Numbered from the stretch's first letter, positions 1 to 8,841 are shown. The stretch: 59,654 nt of DNA from Pelagibacteraceae bacterium (GCA_008638015.1 VTPD01000003.1:1-59654), one strand, 5' to 3'. Numbers and translations: made by a program. The notes: a model not told the origin generated them from the sequence alone.

Positions 1-1
1 A

Positions 2-33
2 AACCCTCAGAAAGAAATTTCTGGGGGTTTTTT
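2..33. terminator. Rho-independent terminator, probably bidirectional
   Basis: Twelve-base-pair stem (2-13 with 18-29, one T-G wobble) closed by a four-base GAAA loop and followed on the plus strand by a T run at 28-33. On the minus strand the hairpin is followed by at least TTT before the window edge. It sits directly after the hisG stop codon, so it most likely ends the minus-strand histidine operon. It could also serve a plus-strand gene left of the window. Confidence 0.8.
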
Positions 34-700
34 ATTTAAAATGTTTAAGAAATTTATTATTTAAAAATTTTTTAGAAACAAATAAACAAGCTGAGCTTTT
101 TAAGATATTTCCATCCGTAATTACTCTCAAGTTGTTTGCTTTCAACGTAGATCCTGTTGATGTAATATCTGTAATGAGTTCTGCTGAACCTGTAAAAGGA
201 TATGATTCCGTAGCACCAAGGCTTGGCATAATTCTAAATTGACTTACTCCTTTCGATAAGAAAAAAGCTTCGGTTAAATTTGGATATTTTGTAGCCACCC
301 TCATTCTTCTTCCATATTTTTCTTTAAATTCAAAACTCACCTCCTCAAGGTCTGCCATATTCTGCACATCTAGCCAGTCCTTCGGTACAGCAACAACCAG
401 ATCTGCAAATCCAAAGTTTAGTTTTTGTAATAATTTAACATTTTGGGAGTAAATCTCTGGAAATTCTTTCAATAAATCTAAACCGGAAATACCCATATCG
501 AGTGTTCCATCATTTATTCTCTCGATAATTTCTTTTGCGTGTAAGTAAATTCCTTCTATTTGATTATTATTTTTTATATTAAAAAAATAATTTCTTTCAC
601 CAAATGCATTAACTACTTTAAGATTTTTCTTTTGAAAAAATTTTAAGGATTCTTCCTTTAATCTACCTTTGCTGGGTAATGCTATTTTAATTTTATTCAT
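32..700 (-). CDS. hisG: ATP phosphoribosyltransferase catalytic subunit, short form
   Basis: Catalyses the first step of histidine synthesis, joining ATP and PRPP to give phosphoribosyl-ATP. At 222 residues it is the short form, which lacks the C-terminal ACT-like regulatory domain and needs HisZ as partner; hisZ lies immediately upstream with one base between them. The N-terminal stretch (KIALPSKGRL), the central DMGISGLDLL and the PRPP-binding region around ITDITSTGSTL match the family. It is the last gene before the terminator at the window's left end. The start is the ATG at 700; no better alternative is seen. Confidence 0.95.
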   Translation of the reverse strand: MNKIKIALPSKGRLKEESLKFFQKKNLKVVNAFGERNYFFNIKNNNQIEGIYLHAKEIIERINDGTLDMGISGLDLLKEFPEIYSQNVKLLQKLNFGFADLVVAVPKDWLDVQNMADLEEVSFEFKEKYGRRMRVATKYPNLTEAFFLSKGVSQFRIMPSLGATESYPFTGSAELITDITSTGSTLKANNLRVITDGNILKSSACLFVSKKFLNNKFLKHFK

Positions 701-701
701 T

Positions 702-1790
702 TTATAAATTAATTAATTGATTCAGATTAATTGCTCCGCCTAAGGATGGAATATTTTTTTTGTAACCTAAAGTTTTAAGTAAATTGTTATATTCACCCCC
801 TCTTGCAAGCTCAATTATTTGATTTTTTTTCTTAATATAAGCCAAAAAAACTAATCCCGTATAATACTCTGTATTTCTTCCAAAATCAGTTTTAAAGGTA
901 ATAGAATATTTTTTTCCAATTTTTTTATTAATAAAAATGATTTTTTTTAAATAATTTTTTATATCCTTTGCTGATAATTTATTTTTGTTGAAAAAATCAA
1001 TAATAACTCTTTCAGTTTTTTGTAATGGAATTTTAATATTTAAAAAATTTTTTATTATTTTAACATTTTTTTTACCTTTGTAATTATCTCTTGGATCTTT
1101 AAGTTTTTTTTTAAATCTTTTAACTATTTCAGCAACAGTTCTACCTGCAATTATTTTATTTTGATCCATTTGTTCTAAATCTTTTAGTCTTTGCGTATCA
1201 ACATCAATAGTTACTTGGTCAAGATCATAATTAGTTTCCAATCTTTTTAATAAATCAGAAAAATACTCTCTTCGAGAAAAATGCCTAATAAGTCTTAACT
1301 TCCATCTTTCAGGTAGATCCAAAGATTCTATTAATATTTTAAATAAGCCGATATCTCCTATATTTATTTGCAGTTTCTTAATTTGTTTAATCGGCTCTAG
1401 AATTGTATCTAGTAAAATTAAACTTGAATTTTTATTTAATGAGTTAATCAACTCACAACCTAATTGATCAAATACTTTTAAATCACCTTTTTTATTTAAC
1501 CTATAAGCTGTTCCATAATAACAAAATCGTTCCTCTTTAGTTTTTTTTTCTTGGATATATTTTAAGGCAGTAGAAACAGTTAGGTCGGGTCTTAAACTAA
1601 CCTCTTTTCCTAATAAATCTCTGTAAGTTAAAGTAGTTTTTTTAAATTGCTCTCCAGATCTTTCTGTTAAAAGACTGGTATCTATTAATAAATCAAGATC
1701 TGTAAAATTAAATTTTCTTTTTTTGAAATAATGTAAAATTTTTTTGGAAAAATCTTCTTTTAATTTTTTTTTCTCAAGCCCTTTTTTCAT
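702..1790 (-). CDS. hisZ: ATP phosphoribosyltransferase regulatory subunit HisZ
   Basis: HisZ is a catalytically inactive paralogue of histidyl-tRNA synthetase that forms a hetero-octamer with short HisG and gives histidine feedback control. The protein (362 residues) keeps the class II synthetase fold signature, including SLRPDLTVSTAL and the C-terminal GRNTEYYTGLVF and GGEYNNLL segments. It is followed by hisG and overlaps the hisS stop codon by one base, so hisS-hisZ-hisG are translated as a coupled unit. It is quite lysine-rich and divergent, as is common in AT-rich genomes, so family assignment rests on these motifs plus context. Confidence 0.9.
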   Translation of the reverse strand: MKKGLEKKKLKEDFSKKILHYFKKRKFNFTDLDLLIDTSLLTERSGEQFKKTTLTYRDLLGKEVSLRPDLTVSTALKYIQEKKTKEERFCYYGTAYRLNKKGDLKVFDQLGCELINSLNKNSSLILLDTILEPIKQIKKLQINIGDIGLFKILIESLDLPERWKLRLIRHFSRREYFSDLLKRLETNYDLDQVTIDVDTQRLKDLEQMDQNKIIAGRTVAEIVKRFKKKLKDPRDNYKGKKNVKIIKNFLNIKIPLQKTERVIIDFFNKNKLSAKDIKNYLKKIIFINKKIGKKYSITFKTDFGRNTEYYTGLVFLAYIKKKNQIIELARGGEYNNLLKTLGYKKNIPSLGGAINLNQLINL

Positions 1791-3226
1791 TATATCAATT
1801 CATTTAACAATTGATCAAAAGGTATGGTTTTTTGAGATTCTTCAGATTGCTTCCATTCACTTCGATCTTTAATATTTTCGGATATTTTTTTTCCCACATT
1901 TAAATTTTTAATAGTTACTAAATTCTTGCTAACTTCATCTTCTCCGCACAAAATGACGTAATCACATCCTCTTTTATCTGCATATTTTAGCTGGGACTTA
2001 ATATTGGATGTTCCTGAATAAATTTCAGAACTAATATTTTTGTCACGAAGCGCTTTTAGTACTTTCATATAAAAAGTCATAAATTTTTCGTCAAAAACAC
2101 ATATTAATATTGGTAGTTTTTTTTGCGTCTTAACTTTGTTTTTTTGAATAATTGCATAAATTAAGCGATCTAAACCAACTGAAATTCCTGTTGATGGACA
2201 TTCTTGATTATTAAATCTTTTAACTAAATCATCATATCTTCCTCCACCACCGATGGATCCAAACTCAATTTCTTCACCTTTTTTATTTTGCACACCGAAT
2301 GTTAAGTTTGCCTCAAAAATAGGTCCTGTATAATACTCAAGTCCTCTAACGATAGTAGGATCAAAGATATAATTTGTAAAATTGAATAATGAAAAATATT
2401 TTTCCATTAATTGCATTTCTGCAATTCCTTCTTGTATTGTTTGATTTCCTTCTGCAATTTTTTTTATATTTTCATAGTTATTTTCTGAAAGATTTTTAAT
2501 ATTTAAAAAACTTATAATTTCTTTTATTTGGTACTCCTCTAGTTCCGCTCCTTTGGTAAAATCACCAGATTTATCTTTTCTTCCTTTTCCCAGAAGATAC
2601 TGCACGCCCTCGGTACCAACTCTATCTAGCTTATCAATTGCACGAAGTGTAATCGATTGCTTTTGTTCATCAACAATATTTAATTTTTCTAAAAGCCCTT
2701 TAGAAAGTTTTCGGTTTGATATCTTAATATTAAATTCATTCTGTTCTAATCCGCAACTTATTAATATTTCTGAAATTAAGATACAAAGTTCCGAGTCTGC
2801 AAATAAATTACTTGTTCCAATATAGTCTGCATCAAATTGTAAAAACTCCCTAAATCTACCTGGTCCAGGTTTTTCATTTCTCCAGACAGTCCCTAATTGA
2901 AATCTTTTGAAGGGTCTTGGTAGACTGTCAAAATTTTTTGCTGCATATCTTGCCAGTGGAGCAGTTAGGTCATATCGTAAAGAGAGCCATTTTTTTTCGT
3001 CTTGAAATGAAAATACTCCTTCAGAAGGTCTGTCTTTATCTGGTAAAAATTTACCAATACTTTCAGTATACTCAAAACTAGGAGTTTCAAGATATTGAAA
3101 TCCATATTTAGACATAATCTTTTTAATATTTGAAATTAAAAGATCTCGAATAAGAAGCTCTTCTTCTGGCCTATCTGTAAAACCTAAAGGTAAATCACTA
3201 CTAGGTTTAAAAGTTTTTTTATTCAT
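1790..3226 (-). CDS. hisS: Histidyl-tRNA synthetase (alphaproteobacterial type)
   Basis: Charges tRNA-His. The class II motifs are visible: SLRYDLTAPLARYAA, the motif 2 loop RNEKPGPGRFREFLQFDAD, the histidine-A signature RGLEYYTGPIFEA and motif 3 GGGGRYDDL/GISVGLDRL, followed by an anticodon-binding domain. The motif 2 loop is the alphaproteobacterial variant rather than the common bacterial one. I start the gene at the ATG at 3226 (478 residues). The open frame continues upstream to 3274, but those codons lie inside the tRNA-His gene and are not coding. The gene overlaps hisZ by one base and sits five bases after tRNA-His, so the synthetase and its substrate tRNA are probably co-transcribed. 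Confidence 0.95.
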   Translation of the reverse strand: MNKKTFKPSSDLPLGFTDRPEEELLIRDLLISNIKKIMSKYGFQYLETPSFEYTESIGKFLPDKDRPSEGVFSFQDEKKWLSLRYDLTAPLARYAAKNFDSLPRPFKRFQLGTVWRNEKPGPGRFREFLQFDADYIGTSNLFADSELCILISEILISCGLEQNEFNIKISNRKLSKGLLEKLNIVDEQKQSITLRAIDKLDRVGTEGVQYLLGKGRKDKSGDFTKGAELEEYQIKEIISFLNIKNLSENNYENIKKIAEGNQTIQEGIAEMQLMEKYFSLFNFTNYIFDPTIVRGLEYYTGPIFEANLTFGVQNKKGEEIEFGSIGGGGRYDDLVKRFNNQECPSTGISVGLDRLIYAIIQKNKVKTQKKLPILICVFDEKFMTFYMKVLKALRDKNISSEIYSGTSNIKSQLKYADKRGCDYVILCGEDEVSKNLVTIKNLNVGKKISENIKDRSEWKQSEESQKTIPFDQLLNELI

Positions 3227-3231
3227 TGTTT

Positions 3232-3308
3232 TGGTACAGCTGGGTGGACTCGAACCACCGACATCTGGTTCCACAAACCAGCGCTCTAACCAACTGAGCT
3301 ACAGCTGC
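3232..3308 (-). tRNA. tRNA-His (anticodon GTG)
   Basis: Full cloverleaf on the minus strand with an encoded CCA end. Acceptor GCAGCTG pairs with CAGCTGT (first pair G-U), D arm GCTC/GAGC, anticodon stem CTGGT/ACCAG around loop TTGTGGA, and T arm GGTGG/CCACC. The discriminator base is A73 and the base before position 1 is T, so the usual G-1 and C73 identity pair of tRNA-His is not encoded. Loss of G-1 is a known property of a group of alphaproteobacteria whose HisRS is of the variant type; the neighbouring hisS fits. Confidence 0.97.
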
Positions 3309-3470
3309 ATAATTTTTGTTTATAATATTTTTTTGTGGTTAAATATATAATTCTATTGGCCAAGCAAATGCTCAGCATGAAAATGGTGTCTGTGAGTAGA
3401 TCTATATATTTTTATCATTGCAATTAGCGGTTGATTATCAATCTAGGAATTAAAATGCAAATAAAAAAAA

Positions 3471-3546
3471 TGGTGGTCTGAGGTGGATTTGAACCACCGA
3501 CACAAGCCTTTTCAGGGCTCTGCTCTACCAACTGAGCTATCAGACC
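3471..3546 (-). tRNA. tRNA-Phe (anticodon GAA)
   Basis: Perfect seven-base acceptor stem GGTCTGA/TCAGACC, discriminator A and encoded CCA. Anticodon stem GAGCC/GGCTT with loop CTGAAAA gives anticodon GAA; T arm is GGTGG/CCACC. It lies between maf and tRNA-His on the same strand. The 162 bases between the two tRNAs (3309-3470) hold no open frame that I can support. Confidence 0.98.
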
Positions 3547-3591
3547 ACGCACAGTCTTTTTCCATAATTTATTTAAATAATCAACGAAAAA

Positions 3592-4170
3592 CTAAACTAA
3601 ATTTGCTGATTTTAACAAATTGAACACCTGATAAAGAGGCAAACCGACGACATTTGAATAAGATCCATTTAAAGTTTTAACAAATCTTTCTGCATAACCC
3701 TGAATTGCGTAAGCCCCCGCTTTATTTCTCCATTCATCTGTTTGAAGATAATCATCAATATCATTTTGATCTAATTTTTTGAACGTTACCTTGGAGCTTA
3801 CTATTTTTAACTTATTAAATTTTTCATTTTTTAGATAAATGGCAGTTACAACAGTGTGTTTTCTACCAGAAAAAAAATTTAAGAATTTTTTTGCCTCTAA
3901 GTGATCTCTTGGTTTACCAAAAATTTTTCTTCCACATATGACAATCGTATCAGCCGATAAAATATTTTTTGTAGGGAATTGATCAAAAACAAAATCACCT
4001 TTTTCTTTTGCTAATCTTTTGCAATAACTGATTGGATTTTCTTTTTTTTTAAAACTTTCATCAATTTCTGAAGCCTGAATAAGTTCAGGGATAATATTTA
4101 TACTTTTTAATAAGTCCAATCTTCTTGGTGAAGCACTTGCTAATACCAGACCACTTATAACTTGGGCCAT
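3592..4170 (-). CDS. maf: Maf family nucleoside-triphosphate pyrophosphatase
   Basis: Maf/YhdE-type enzymes hydrolyse non-canonical or excess nucleoside triphosphates (dTTP, UTP or modified nucleotides) to monophosphates. The protein (192 residues) has the N-terminal ASASPRRLDLL loop, the SADTIVICGRKIFGKP segment with the catalytic Asp, the FSGRKHTVVTA motif and a C-terminal KAGAYAIQG stretch, all in family order. The start codon abuts the infA stop codon, and infA-maf is a common alphaproteobacterial pairing. The exact nucleotide preference cannot be told from sequence alone. Confidence 0.93.
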   Translation of the reverse strand: MAQVISGLVLASASPRRLDLLKSINIIPELIQASEIDESFKKKENPISYCKRLAKEKGDFVFDQFPTKNILSADTIVICGRKIFGKPRDHLEAKKFLNFFSGRKHTVVTAIYLKNEKFNKLKIVSSKVTFKKLDQNDIDDYLQTDEWRNKAGAYAIQGYAERFVKTLNGSYSNVVGLPLYQVFNLLKSANLV

Positions 4171-4389
4171 CTATTTTAATCGGAATGTAATTCGACCTTT
4201 AGTTAAATCATAAGGCGTAACTTCAACTAACACTTTATCTCCTGTCAGAACTCTAATTCTATTTTTTCTTAATTTACCAGAAGTATGCGCTAAAATTTCA
4301 TGATTGTTTTCAAGCTTAACTCTAAACATGGCATTAGGTAACAACTCTGTTACCGTTCCATTAAATTCTAACATTTCTTCTTTTGCCAT
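4171..4389 (-). CDS. infA: Translation initiation factor IF-1
   Basis: IF-1 binds the ribosomal A site during initiation and assists IF-2 and IF-3. The 72-residue single S1-like OB fold matches the normal family length and pattern: [13 protein letters not shown] at the start, [20 protein letters not shown] in the middle, and [19 protein letters not shown] plus KGRITFR at the end. It lies four bases downstream of hisD and abuts maf. Confidence 0.98.
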   Translation of the reverse strand: MAKEEMLEFNGTVTELLPNAMFRVKLENNHEILAHTSGKLRKNRIRVLTGDKVLVEVTPYDLTKGRITFRLK

Positions 4390-4393
4390 ATAA

Positions 4394-5692
4394 TTAATTA
4401 TTATTATTTAAGCGTGTCTTAATTGAAAGAGCGTGCGCTTGCAACCCTTCATAATTTGCTAAATCTATTGCCGCCTGCCCTATTTTTTGAATACCTAATT
4501 TAGAACACTTTATTAAAGAGGTTTTCTTATAAAAATCTGCAACAGATAAACCGGATGAAAATCTTGCAGTACCAGAAGTTGGCAAAACATGATTTGGCCC
4601 AGCAATATAATCTCCTATGGCTTCGGGACTGTAGTCTCCTAAAAAAATTGACCCTGCATTAATAATTTTTTTTTCAATTTTTTCACAATTTTTAATTTTA
4701 ATTTCTAAATGCTCAGGAGCTATTTTGTTCACTAAATCAATAATTTCATTATCATTTTTACAAATAATAATTGCTCCATAATTTTTTATACTTTTTGCTG
4801 CAATTTCTTTTCGAGGCAATTTTGGTATTATTTTTTTTATTTGTGATAACACGCTCTCCGCAAAAGCTTTATTTTTTGTTAACAATATACATTGTGATAA
4901 CTGATCATGTTCTGCTTGCGATAAAAGATCTATAGCTGTCCAATAAGAATTATTTTCTTTTCCGGCAACTACAGTGATTTCTGAAGGGCCAGCAATCATA
5001 TCAATTCCTACCTGGCCAAAAACTTCCTTTTTTGCCGTTGCTACATAAATATTTCCTGGACCAACTATTTTATCAACTTGATCCACTGTTTCTGTTCCGT
5101 AAGCAAGAGCTGCAATAGCTTGGGCACCACCAATTCTAAATATTTTTTTTACTCCACAAATAGTTGCGGCATATATAACGCCCGCATTAATCTCATTGTT
5201 AGGAGTGGGCACTACCGCAATAATTTTTTTTACACCAGCAACAATTGCTGGAATTGCATTCATTAAAACTGTGCTGGGATAGCTAGCTTTGCCACCTGGA
5301 ATATAAATTCCAACTTTGTTTAAGGGTGTATATTTGTAACCAAGCTGATTATTAAATGCGTCTTTGTATTGAAAAGAATGAACTAATTGTTTTTTGTGAA
5401 AAGAATAAATTCTTTTATAAGCAATTTGTATCGCTCTTTTTACCTTAACATCTAAAGTGCTTATTATTTGTTTAATTTCTTTTTTTGATATTAAAATATT
5501 TTTTTTATTTAATTTAATATTATCAAATTTTTTTGAATACTGAATAACTGCTTTATCTTTATTCTTTTTAACTTGTTGAATTATTTGAAGAACAATATTT
5601 TTATTTATATTAGATTGCTCTCTTTTCGATTCTAAAACTTTAGAAAACTCTTTAGAAAAATTTTTTTGTTTGGTATTTAAAATAAACTTCAT
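4394..5692 (-). CDS. hisD: Histidinol dehydrogenase
   Basis: Zinc enzyme that carries out the last two oxidations of histidine synthesis, from histidinol to histidine, with NAD. At 432 residues it has the usual length. The NAD-binding and catalytic segments are clear: [36 protein letters not shown], the [12 protein letters not shown] loop, [21 protein letters not shown] with zinc ligands Gln and His, and PEHLEI with the catalytic Glu-His pair. It overlaps the DUF2948 stop codon by one base and is followed by infA. It is separated from hisG/Z in the operon but belongs to the same pathway. Confidence 0.97.
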   Translation of the reverse strand: MKFILNTKQKNFSKEFSKVLESKREQSNINKNIVLQIIQQVKKNKDKAVIQYSKKFDNIKLNKKNILISKKEIKQIISTLDVKVKRAIQIAYKRIYSFHKKQLVHSFQYKDAFNNQLGYKYTPLNKVGIYIPGGKASYPSTVLMNAIPAIVAGVKKIIAVVPTPNNEINAGVIYAATICGVKKIFRIGGAQAIAALAYGTETVDQVDKIVGPGNIYVATAKKEVFGQVGIDMIAGPSEITVVAGKENNSYWTAIDLLSQAEHDQLSQCILLTKNKAFAESVLSQIKKIIPKLPRKEIAAKSIKNYGAIIICKNDNEIIDLVNKIAPEHLEIKIKNCEKIEKKIINAGSIFLGDYSPEAIGDYIAGPNHVLPTSGTARFSSGLSVADFYKKTSLIKCSKLGIQKIGQAAIDLANYEGLQAHALSIKTRLNNNN

Positions 5693-6138
5693 TAAATTTT
5701 ATGTTTTGGTTTATATTTTGTTTTCCAACTATTAGAAAAATCTTCAAGAGTTGAATTAATAAATTCTGTTTCAATAGAAATAACCCCGCCACCAGAAAAT
5801 ATCAACTTCAAATTATAGTTTTCATTTTTTAATTTGATTGCCTCTATTGCCAAAAACTCCAATATTGTAGTTTTTTTCTTAGGATTAATATTTTTGTATT
5901 TTGCATTGAGAACTCCATTAAAAACTAATGCAGAACGAACTCTTCTATTATCTCTAAAAACTCCATGCTCGGCATCTTCCCACATAAATCGATTAAAAAT
6001 ACATACAAAGGTTTTATTTTTTATTAAAAACTTTATGTCTTGAGCGACAATTACTGCATCTTGCAAATATGCGGAAAAGATATTTAAATCTTTTTCATCT
6101 TTGGCTAACAGTTTTAAATTACCCTGATTATCAAGCAT
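5692..6138 (-). CDS. DUF2948 family protein
   Basis: A 148-residue protein found between murA and hisD in many alphaproteobacteria; its function is not established. Recognisable family features are the opening LKLLAKDEKDLNIFSAYLQDA, the FNRFMWEDAE segment and the C-terminal GGGVISIETE beta stretch. No signal peptide or membrane segment is seen. It overlaps the end of murA by eight bases and hisD by one, so it is translationally coupled to both. Assignment rests on synteny as much as on these motifs. Confidence 0.82.
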   Translation of the reverse strand: MLDNQGNLKLLAKDEKDLNIFSAYLQDAVIVAQDIKFLIKNKTFVCIFNRFMWEDAEHGVFRDNRRVRSALVFNGVLNAKYKNINPKKKTTILEFLAIEAIKLKNENYNLKLIFSGGGVISIETEFINSTLEDFSNSWKTKYKPKHKI

Positions 6139-7396
6139 TAATTGTAGTTATTTGTGCTCCACATTTTCTCAATTTTTGGACTAAATTTTCATACCCTCTT
6201 TCAAGGTGGTAAATTCTATTAATAACTGTTTTTTCTTTAGTGGATAGCGCTGCTAGAACAAGTGAAACAGATGCTCTTAGGTCTGTTGCCATCACTTCAG
6301 CTCCATGCAAGGACTTCACTCCTTTAATAATTGCTAATTTTGTTTTCAAAGTAATATCCGCTCCCATTCGCTTTAATTCCGAAACATGTAAAAATCTATT
6401 CTCAAATATATCCTCTTGAACATAAGATGTTCCTTTTGTTAAACACATTAAACTCATTATTTGAGCTTGCATATCTGTTGGAAAACCAGGAAATGGTTTG
6501 GTTTTTATTTTGATAGGATGAAGATTTTTTTTTCTATAAATCATAGCTGAATTTGTATTAATAAATTTTATTTGTGCCCCACAACTTTGTAAAATTGTAA
6601 AAATATTACTCATATTTTTTATATCAATTTTGTTTAATGTAATTTTTCCATTGGTAATAAGTGCTGCAACAGCATAGGTTCCAGCTTCTATTCTGTCTGG
6701 TATAACAGCATGTGATAAACCATTTAATTTATTTACGCCCTTAATAATAATTACTCTCTTTGCTTTAAAAGAAATATTAGCTCCGGCTTTCTTTAAGAAT
6801 GATACTAAATCTATAATTTCAGGTTCTATCGCAATATTTTTAATAACAGTTGTGCCTTTACATAAGACAGAAGCCATAATTAAATTCTCTGTCGCTCCAA
6901 CGGATATAGAAGGAAAATTAAGTCTAGTTGAAATTAATTTTTTATCAACTTTTGCTTGAATATATCCTTTTTGTATTTCTATTGAAGCTCCCATTTTTTT
7001 TAGCATTTCAATATGAAGATCTACTGGACGTGTTCCAATAGCACATCCGCCTGGTAATGAAACTTGAGCCTTGCCATATTTTGATAATAAAGGACCTAAG
7101 ACCAACACTCCAGCTCTCATAGTCTTTACAAGATTGTATGGTGCAATAAATTTTTTATTTTTTTTTGGAAATATATGAATTTCATTTTTTTTTGAAAAAT
7201 AAATTATTTTTTTACCAATATTTTCTAATAACTTACACATTGTTACAATATCTCTAACAAAAGGAATGTTTTTTAAAATCACCTTTTCATCAAAAAGCAA
7301 AGTTGCTGCTAATATGGGCAAGGTAGAATTTTTGGATCCTGAAATATCAATGTTTCCAATGAGTTTTTTACCTCCTTGGATCACTAATTTTTTCAT
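6131..7396 (-). CDS. murA: UDP-N-acetylglucosamine 1-carboxyvinyltransferase
   Basis: First committed step of peptidoglycan synthesis: transfers enolpyruvate from PEP to UDP-GlcNAc. The 421-residue protein shows GGKKLIGNIDISGSKNSTLP at the N-terminus with the conserved Lys and Asn, and the active-site loop SLPGGCAIGTRPVDLH, where Cys118 corresponds to the fosfomycin-target cysteine. Further conserved stretches are PDRIEAGTYAVAA, FPTDMQAQ and DLRASVSLVLAAL. It abuts dcd upstream and overlaps DUF2948 downstream. Confidence 0.97.
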   Translation of the reverse strand: MKKLVIQGGKKLIGNIDISGSKNSTLPILAATLLFDEKVILKNIPFVRDIVTMCKLLENIGKKIIYFSKKNEIHIFPKKNKKFIAPYNLVKTMRAGVLVLGPLLSKYGKAQVSLPGGCAIGTRPVDLHIEMLKKMGASIEIQKGYIQAKVDKKLISTRLNFPSISVGATENLIMASVLCKGTTVIKNIAIEPEIIDLVSFLKKAGANISFKAKRVIIIKGVNKLNGLSHAVIPDRIEAGTYAVAALITNGKITLNKIDIKNMSNIFTILQSCGAQIKFINTNSAMIYRKKNLHPIKIKTKPFPGFPTDMQAQIMSLMCLTKGTSYVQEDIFENRFLHVSELKRMGADITLKTKLAIIKGVKSLHGAEVMATDLRASVSLVLAALSTKEKTVINRIYHLERGYENLVQKLRKCGAQITTINA

Positions 7397-7951
7397 TTAA
7401 ACTTTGGGAAGGGTTACACCTTTTTGCTTCATATATTTTCCTTTTCTATCTGCATATGAAACTTCAGGGTCTTGATCTCCTTTTAGAAAAATAAATTGGC
7501 AAGCTCCCTCATTGGCATAAATTTTAGCTGGCAATGGTGTAGTATTTGAAAACTCTAACGTAACATGACCTTCCCACTCTGGTTCTAATGGAGTCACATT
7601 CACAATAATACCACAACGCGCATAAGTACTTTTTCCCAAACAAATAACCAAAACATCTCTTGGTATTTTAAAATATTCAACTGTACTTGCTAAAGCAAAA
7701 GAGTTTGGAGGGATGATACAAACATCTTCTTTCTTAGTTACAAAGCTTTCTTGAGAAAAGTTTTTTGGATCAACTAATGCTGAATGAACATTGGTAAAAA
7801 TTTTAAATTCATTAGATACTCTTGCATCATAACCATAAGATGACAGGCCAAAAGAGATGCTTTCTCCTCTTTGTTGTTCTTCAACAAATGGGGATATCAT
7901 ATTTTTTTCCAAAGACATTTTTTTGATCCACTTATCTGACAGGACGCTCAT
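7397..7951 (-). CDS. dcd: dCTP deaminase
   Basis: Deaminates dCTP to dUTP, the precursor for thymidylate synthesis. The 184-residue trimeric dUTPase-fold protein shows [28 protein letters not shown], and the central [13 protein letters not shown] and [13 protein letters not shown] motifs that hold the catalytic Glu and the nucleotide-binding residues. Its ATG overlaps the stop of a 38-residue reading frame just upstream (ATGA), and its stop abuts murA. Confidence 0.95.
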   Translation of the reverse strand: MSVLSDKWIKKMSLEKNMISPFVEEQQRGESISFGLSSYGYDARVSNEFKIFTNVHSALVDPKNFSQESFVTKKEDVCIIPPNSFALASTVEYFKIPRDVLVICLGKSTYARCGIIVNVTPLEPEWEGHVTLEFSNTTPLPAKIYANEGACQFIFLKGDQDPEVSYADRKGKYMKQKGVTLPKV

Positions 7952-8064
7952 TTATTATTTTTTTCTTTTAGTTTTTTTTGAAATTCTTTTCTTTTTTTAA
8001 TATTTTCTTTTAACGCGTTAGATAATTTTTCCTTTTTATTATCTTTATCAGCATTAAAAACCAT
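7948..8064 (-). CDS. Small lysine-rich protein upstream of dcd (38 aa)
   Basis: Begins at the ATG at 8064, begins [16 protein letters not shown] and continues as a basic helix ([15 protein letters not shown]) to a TGA at 7948 that overlaps the dcd start. The ATGA overlap and position fit a real, translationally coupled gene. Short proteins with an N-[LI]-x-[KR]-R-K helix are common at this kind of alphaproteobacterial locus, but I cannot name the family with certainty. The start lies close behind the stop of the next upstream small gene. Function unknown; a nucleic-acid-binding or scaffolding role is only a guess. Confidence 0.6.
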   Translation of the reverse strand: MVFNADKDNKKEKLSNALKENIKKRKEFQKKLKEKNNK

Positions 8065-8067
8065 TAA

Positions 8068-8265
8068 CTACTTATTTGGATTTGTTAAATCGTCTAAAGT
8101 AATTGGCTTGCTAATATCGTGCATTTCAGTTGGTTCTTCAACTGATGGTTCTGGATTAGTAGAGGCTCTTTTGGCTCTTTTTAAAGCAAGACGCTCTTTG
8201 CGCTTTGCTTCTTTCAGCATCGCCCTTTCACCACGCTTAGACTTATAATCATAATGAATACCCAT
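8068..8265 (-). CDS. Small conserved-looking basic/acidic protein (65 aa), unknown function
   Basis: The N-terminal half is very basic (MGIHYDYKSKRGERAM followed by KEAKRKERLALKRAKR), while the C-terminal half is acidic and proline-rich (PEPSVEEPTEMHD, ITLDDL). The start has a good ribosome-binding site (AGGAGG-like, 'cctcct' at 8274-8279). There is no signal peptide. It lies between the cold-shock gene and the 38-residue gene on the same strand. I do not recognise a named family. The charge pattern suggests a small RNA- or ribosome-associated protein, which is inference only. Confidence 0.7.
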   Translation of the reverse strand: MGIHYDYKSKRGERAMLKEAKRKERLALKRAKRASTNPEPSVEEPTEMHDISKPITLDDLTNPNK

Positions 8266-8301
8266 GGCCGAGCCTCCTAAAACTAATTTTACTTAAAAAA
8301 A

Positions 8302-8508
8302 TTATTCTTTTTTCAAGTTTACAGCAGATGGACCTTTTTTTCCATCCTCGATATCAAAAGTAAGTACATCTCCCTCGTCAAGATATCCTACTCCGGAATC
8401 TTTTACTGCTGACATGTGAACAAAAACGTCTTTTTCTTTATCATCGCGTTCAATAAACCCATAACCTTTGGATCCATTAAACCATTTTACTTTACCTTTT
8501 ATACTCAT
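8302..8508 (-). CDS. Cold-shock domain protein (CspA family)
   Basis: A 68-residue single cold-shock domain that binds single-stranded nucleic acid and acts as an RNA chaperone. Both RNP motifs are present: KGYGFIERD and DVFVHMSAV, preceded by GKVKWFNGSKG. The leader upstream carries a perfect TTGACA -35 box. It heads the minus-strand series of small genes that leads into dcd. Whether it is cold-induced cannot be told from the sequence. Confidence 0.97.
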   Translation of the reverse strand: MSIKGKVKWFNGSKGYGFIERDDKEKDVFVHMSAVKDSGVGYLDEGDVLTFDIEDGKKGPSAVNLKKE

Positions 8509-8558
8509 TTTTACTCTCTTTTAAGTTGAAGCAATTTTGATATTCAAAAATGCTTTAC

Positions 8559-8589
8559 GCTATAAACAGATATATGACATTTTTGTCAA
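8559..8589 (-). promoter_or_regulatory. Candidate sigma-70 promoter of the cold-shock gene with overlapping inverted repeat
   Basis: On the minus strand, TTGACA (8584-8589) is followed after 17-19 bases by TTTATA/TATAGC (8559-8566). The -35 box forms one arm of a perfect inverted repeat, TGACA-N4-TGTCA (8575-8588), which could be a regulator site or chance in AT-rich DNA. The -10 match is weak, so only the -35 box is convincing. Confidence 0.4.
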
Positions 8590-8625
8590 TAATTCTACTT
8601 TCGATAAAATTACAAAATAAAAAAG

Positions 8626-8841
8626 TTAAATATTTCCCTCAATTTTAGAGCAATTTTCTTTATTTATTTTTTTATCAAAAGCTTGTTCTGTTTCTTTTTT
8701 TACAACCCAAACAAAAGATTTTTCATAGGTATTGTCTTGGGCAACAGTCGTACATCTTTTTCCAAATTTTACAGAGTGAGTAGTGCAACTTGTTAAAGCT
8801 ACTAGAGCAACCATAACAATAATAAGTGATATTTTTTTCAT
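8626..8841 (-). CDS. Small predicted lipoprotein (71 aa)
   Basis: Starts with a typical lipoprotein signal: Lys-Lys, a hydrophobic core (ISLIIVMVALVAL) and the lipobox LTSC with the lipidated Cys at residue 19. The mature part is about 53 residues with two further cysteines and no recognisable domain. It probably sits at the periplasmic face of the inner or outer membrane. It stands alone between the cold-shock gene and tRNA-Thr. Function unknown. Confidence 0.75.
   Translation of the reverse strand: MKKISLIIVMVALVALTSCTTHSVKFGKRCTTVAQDNTYEKSFVWVVKKETEQAFDKKINKENCSKIEGNI

Noticed and set aside
3227-3274. N-terminal extension of hisS by 16 residues
   Set aside because: The codons lie inside the tRNA-His gene (3232-3308); the ATG at 3226 gives a normal HisRS N-terminus.
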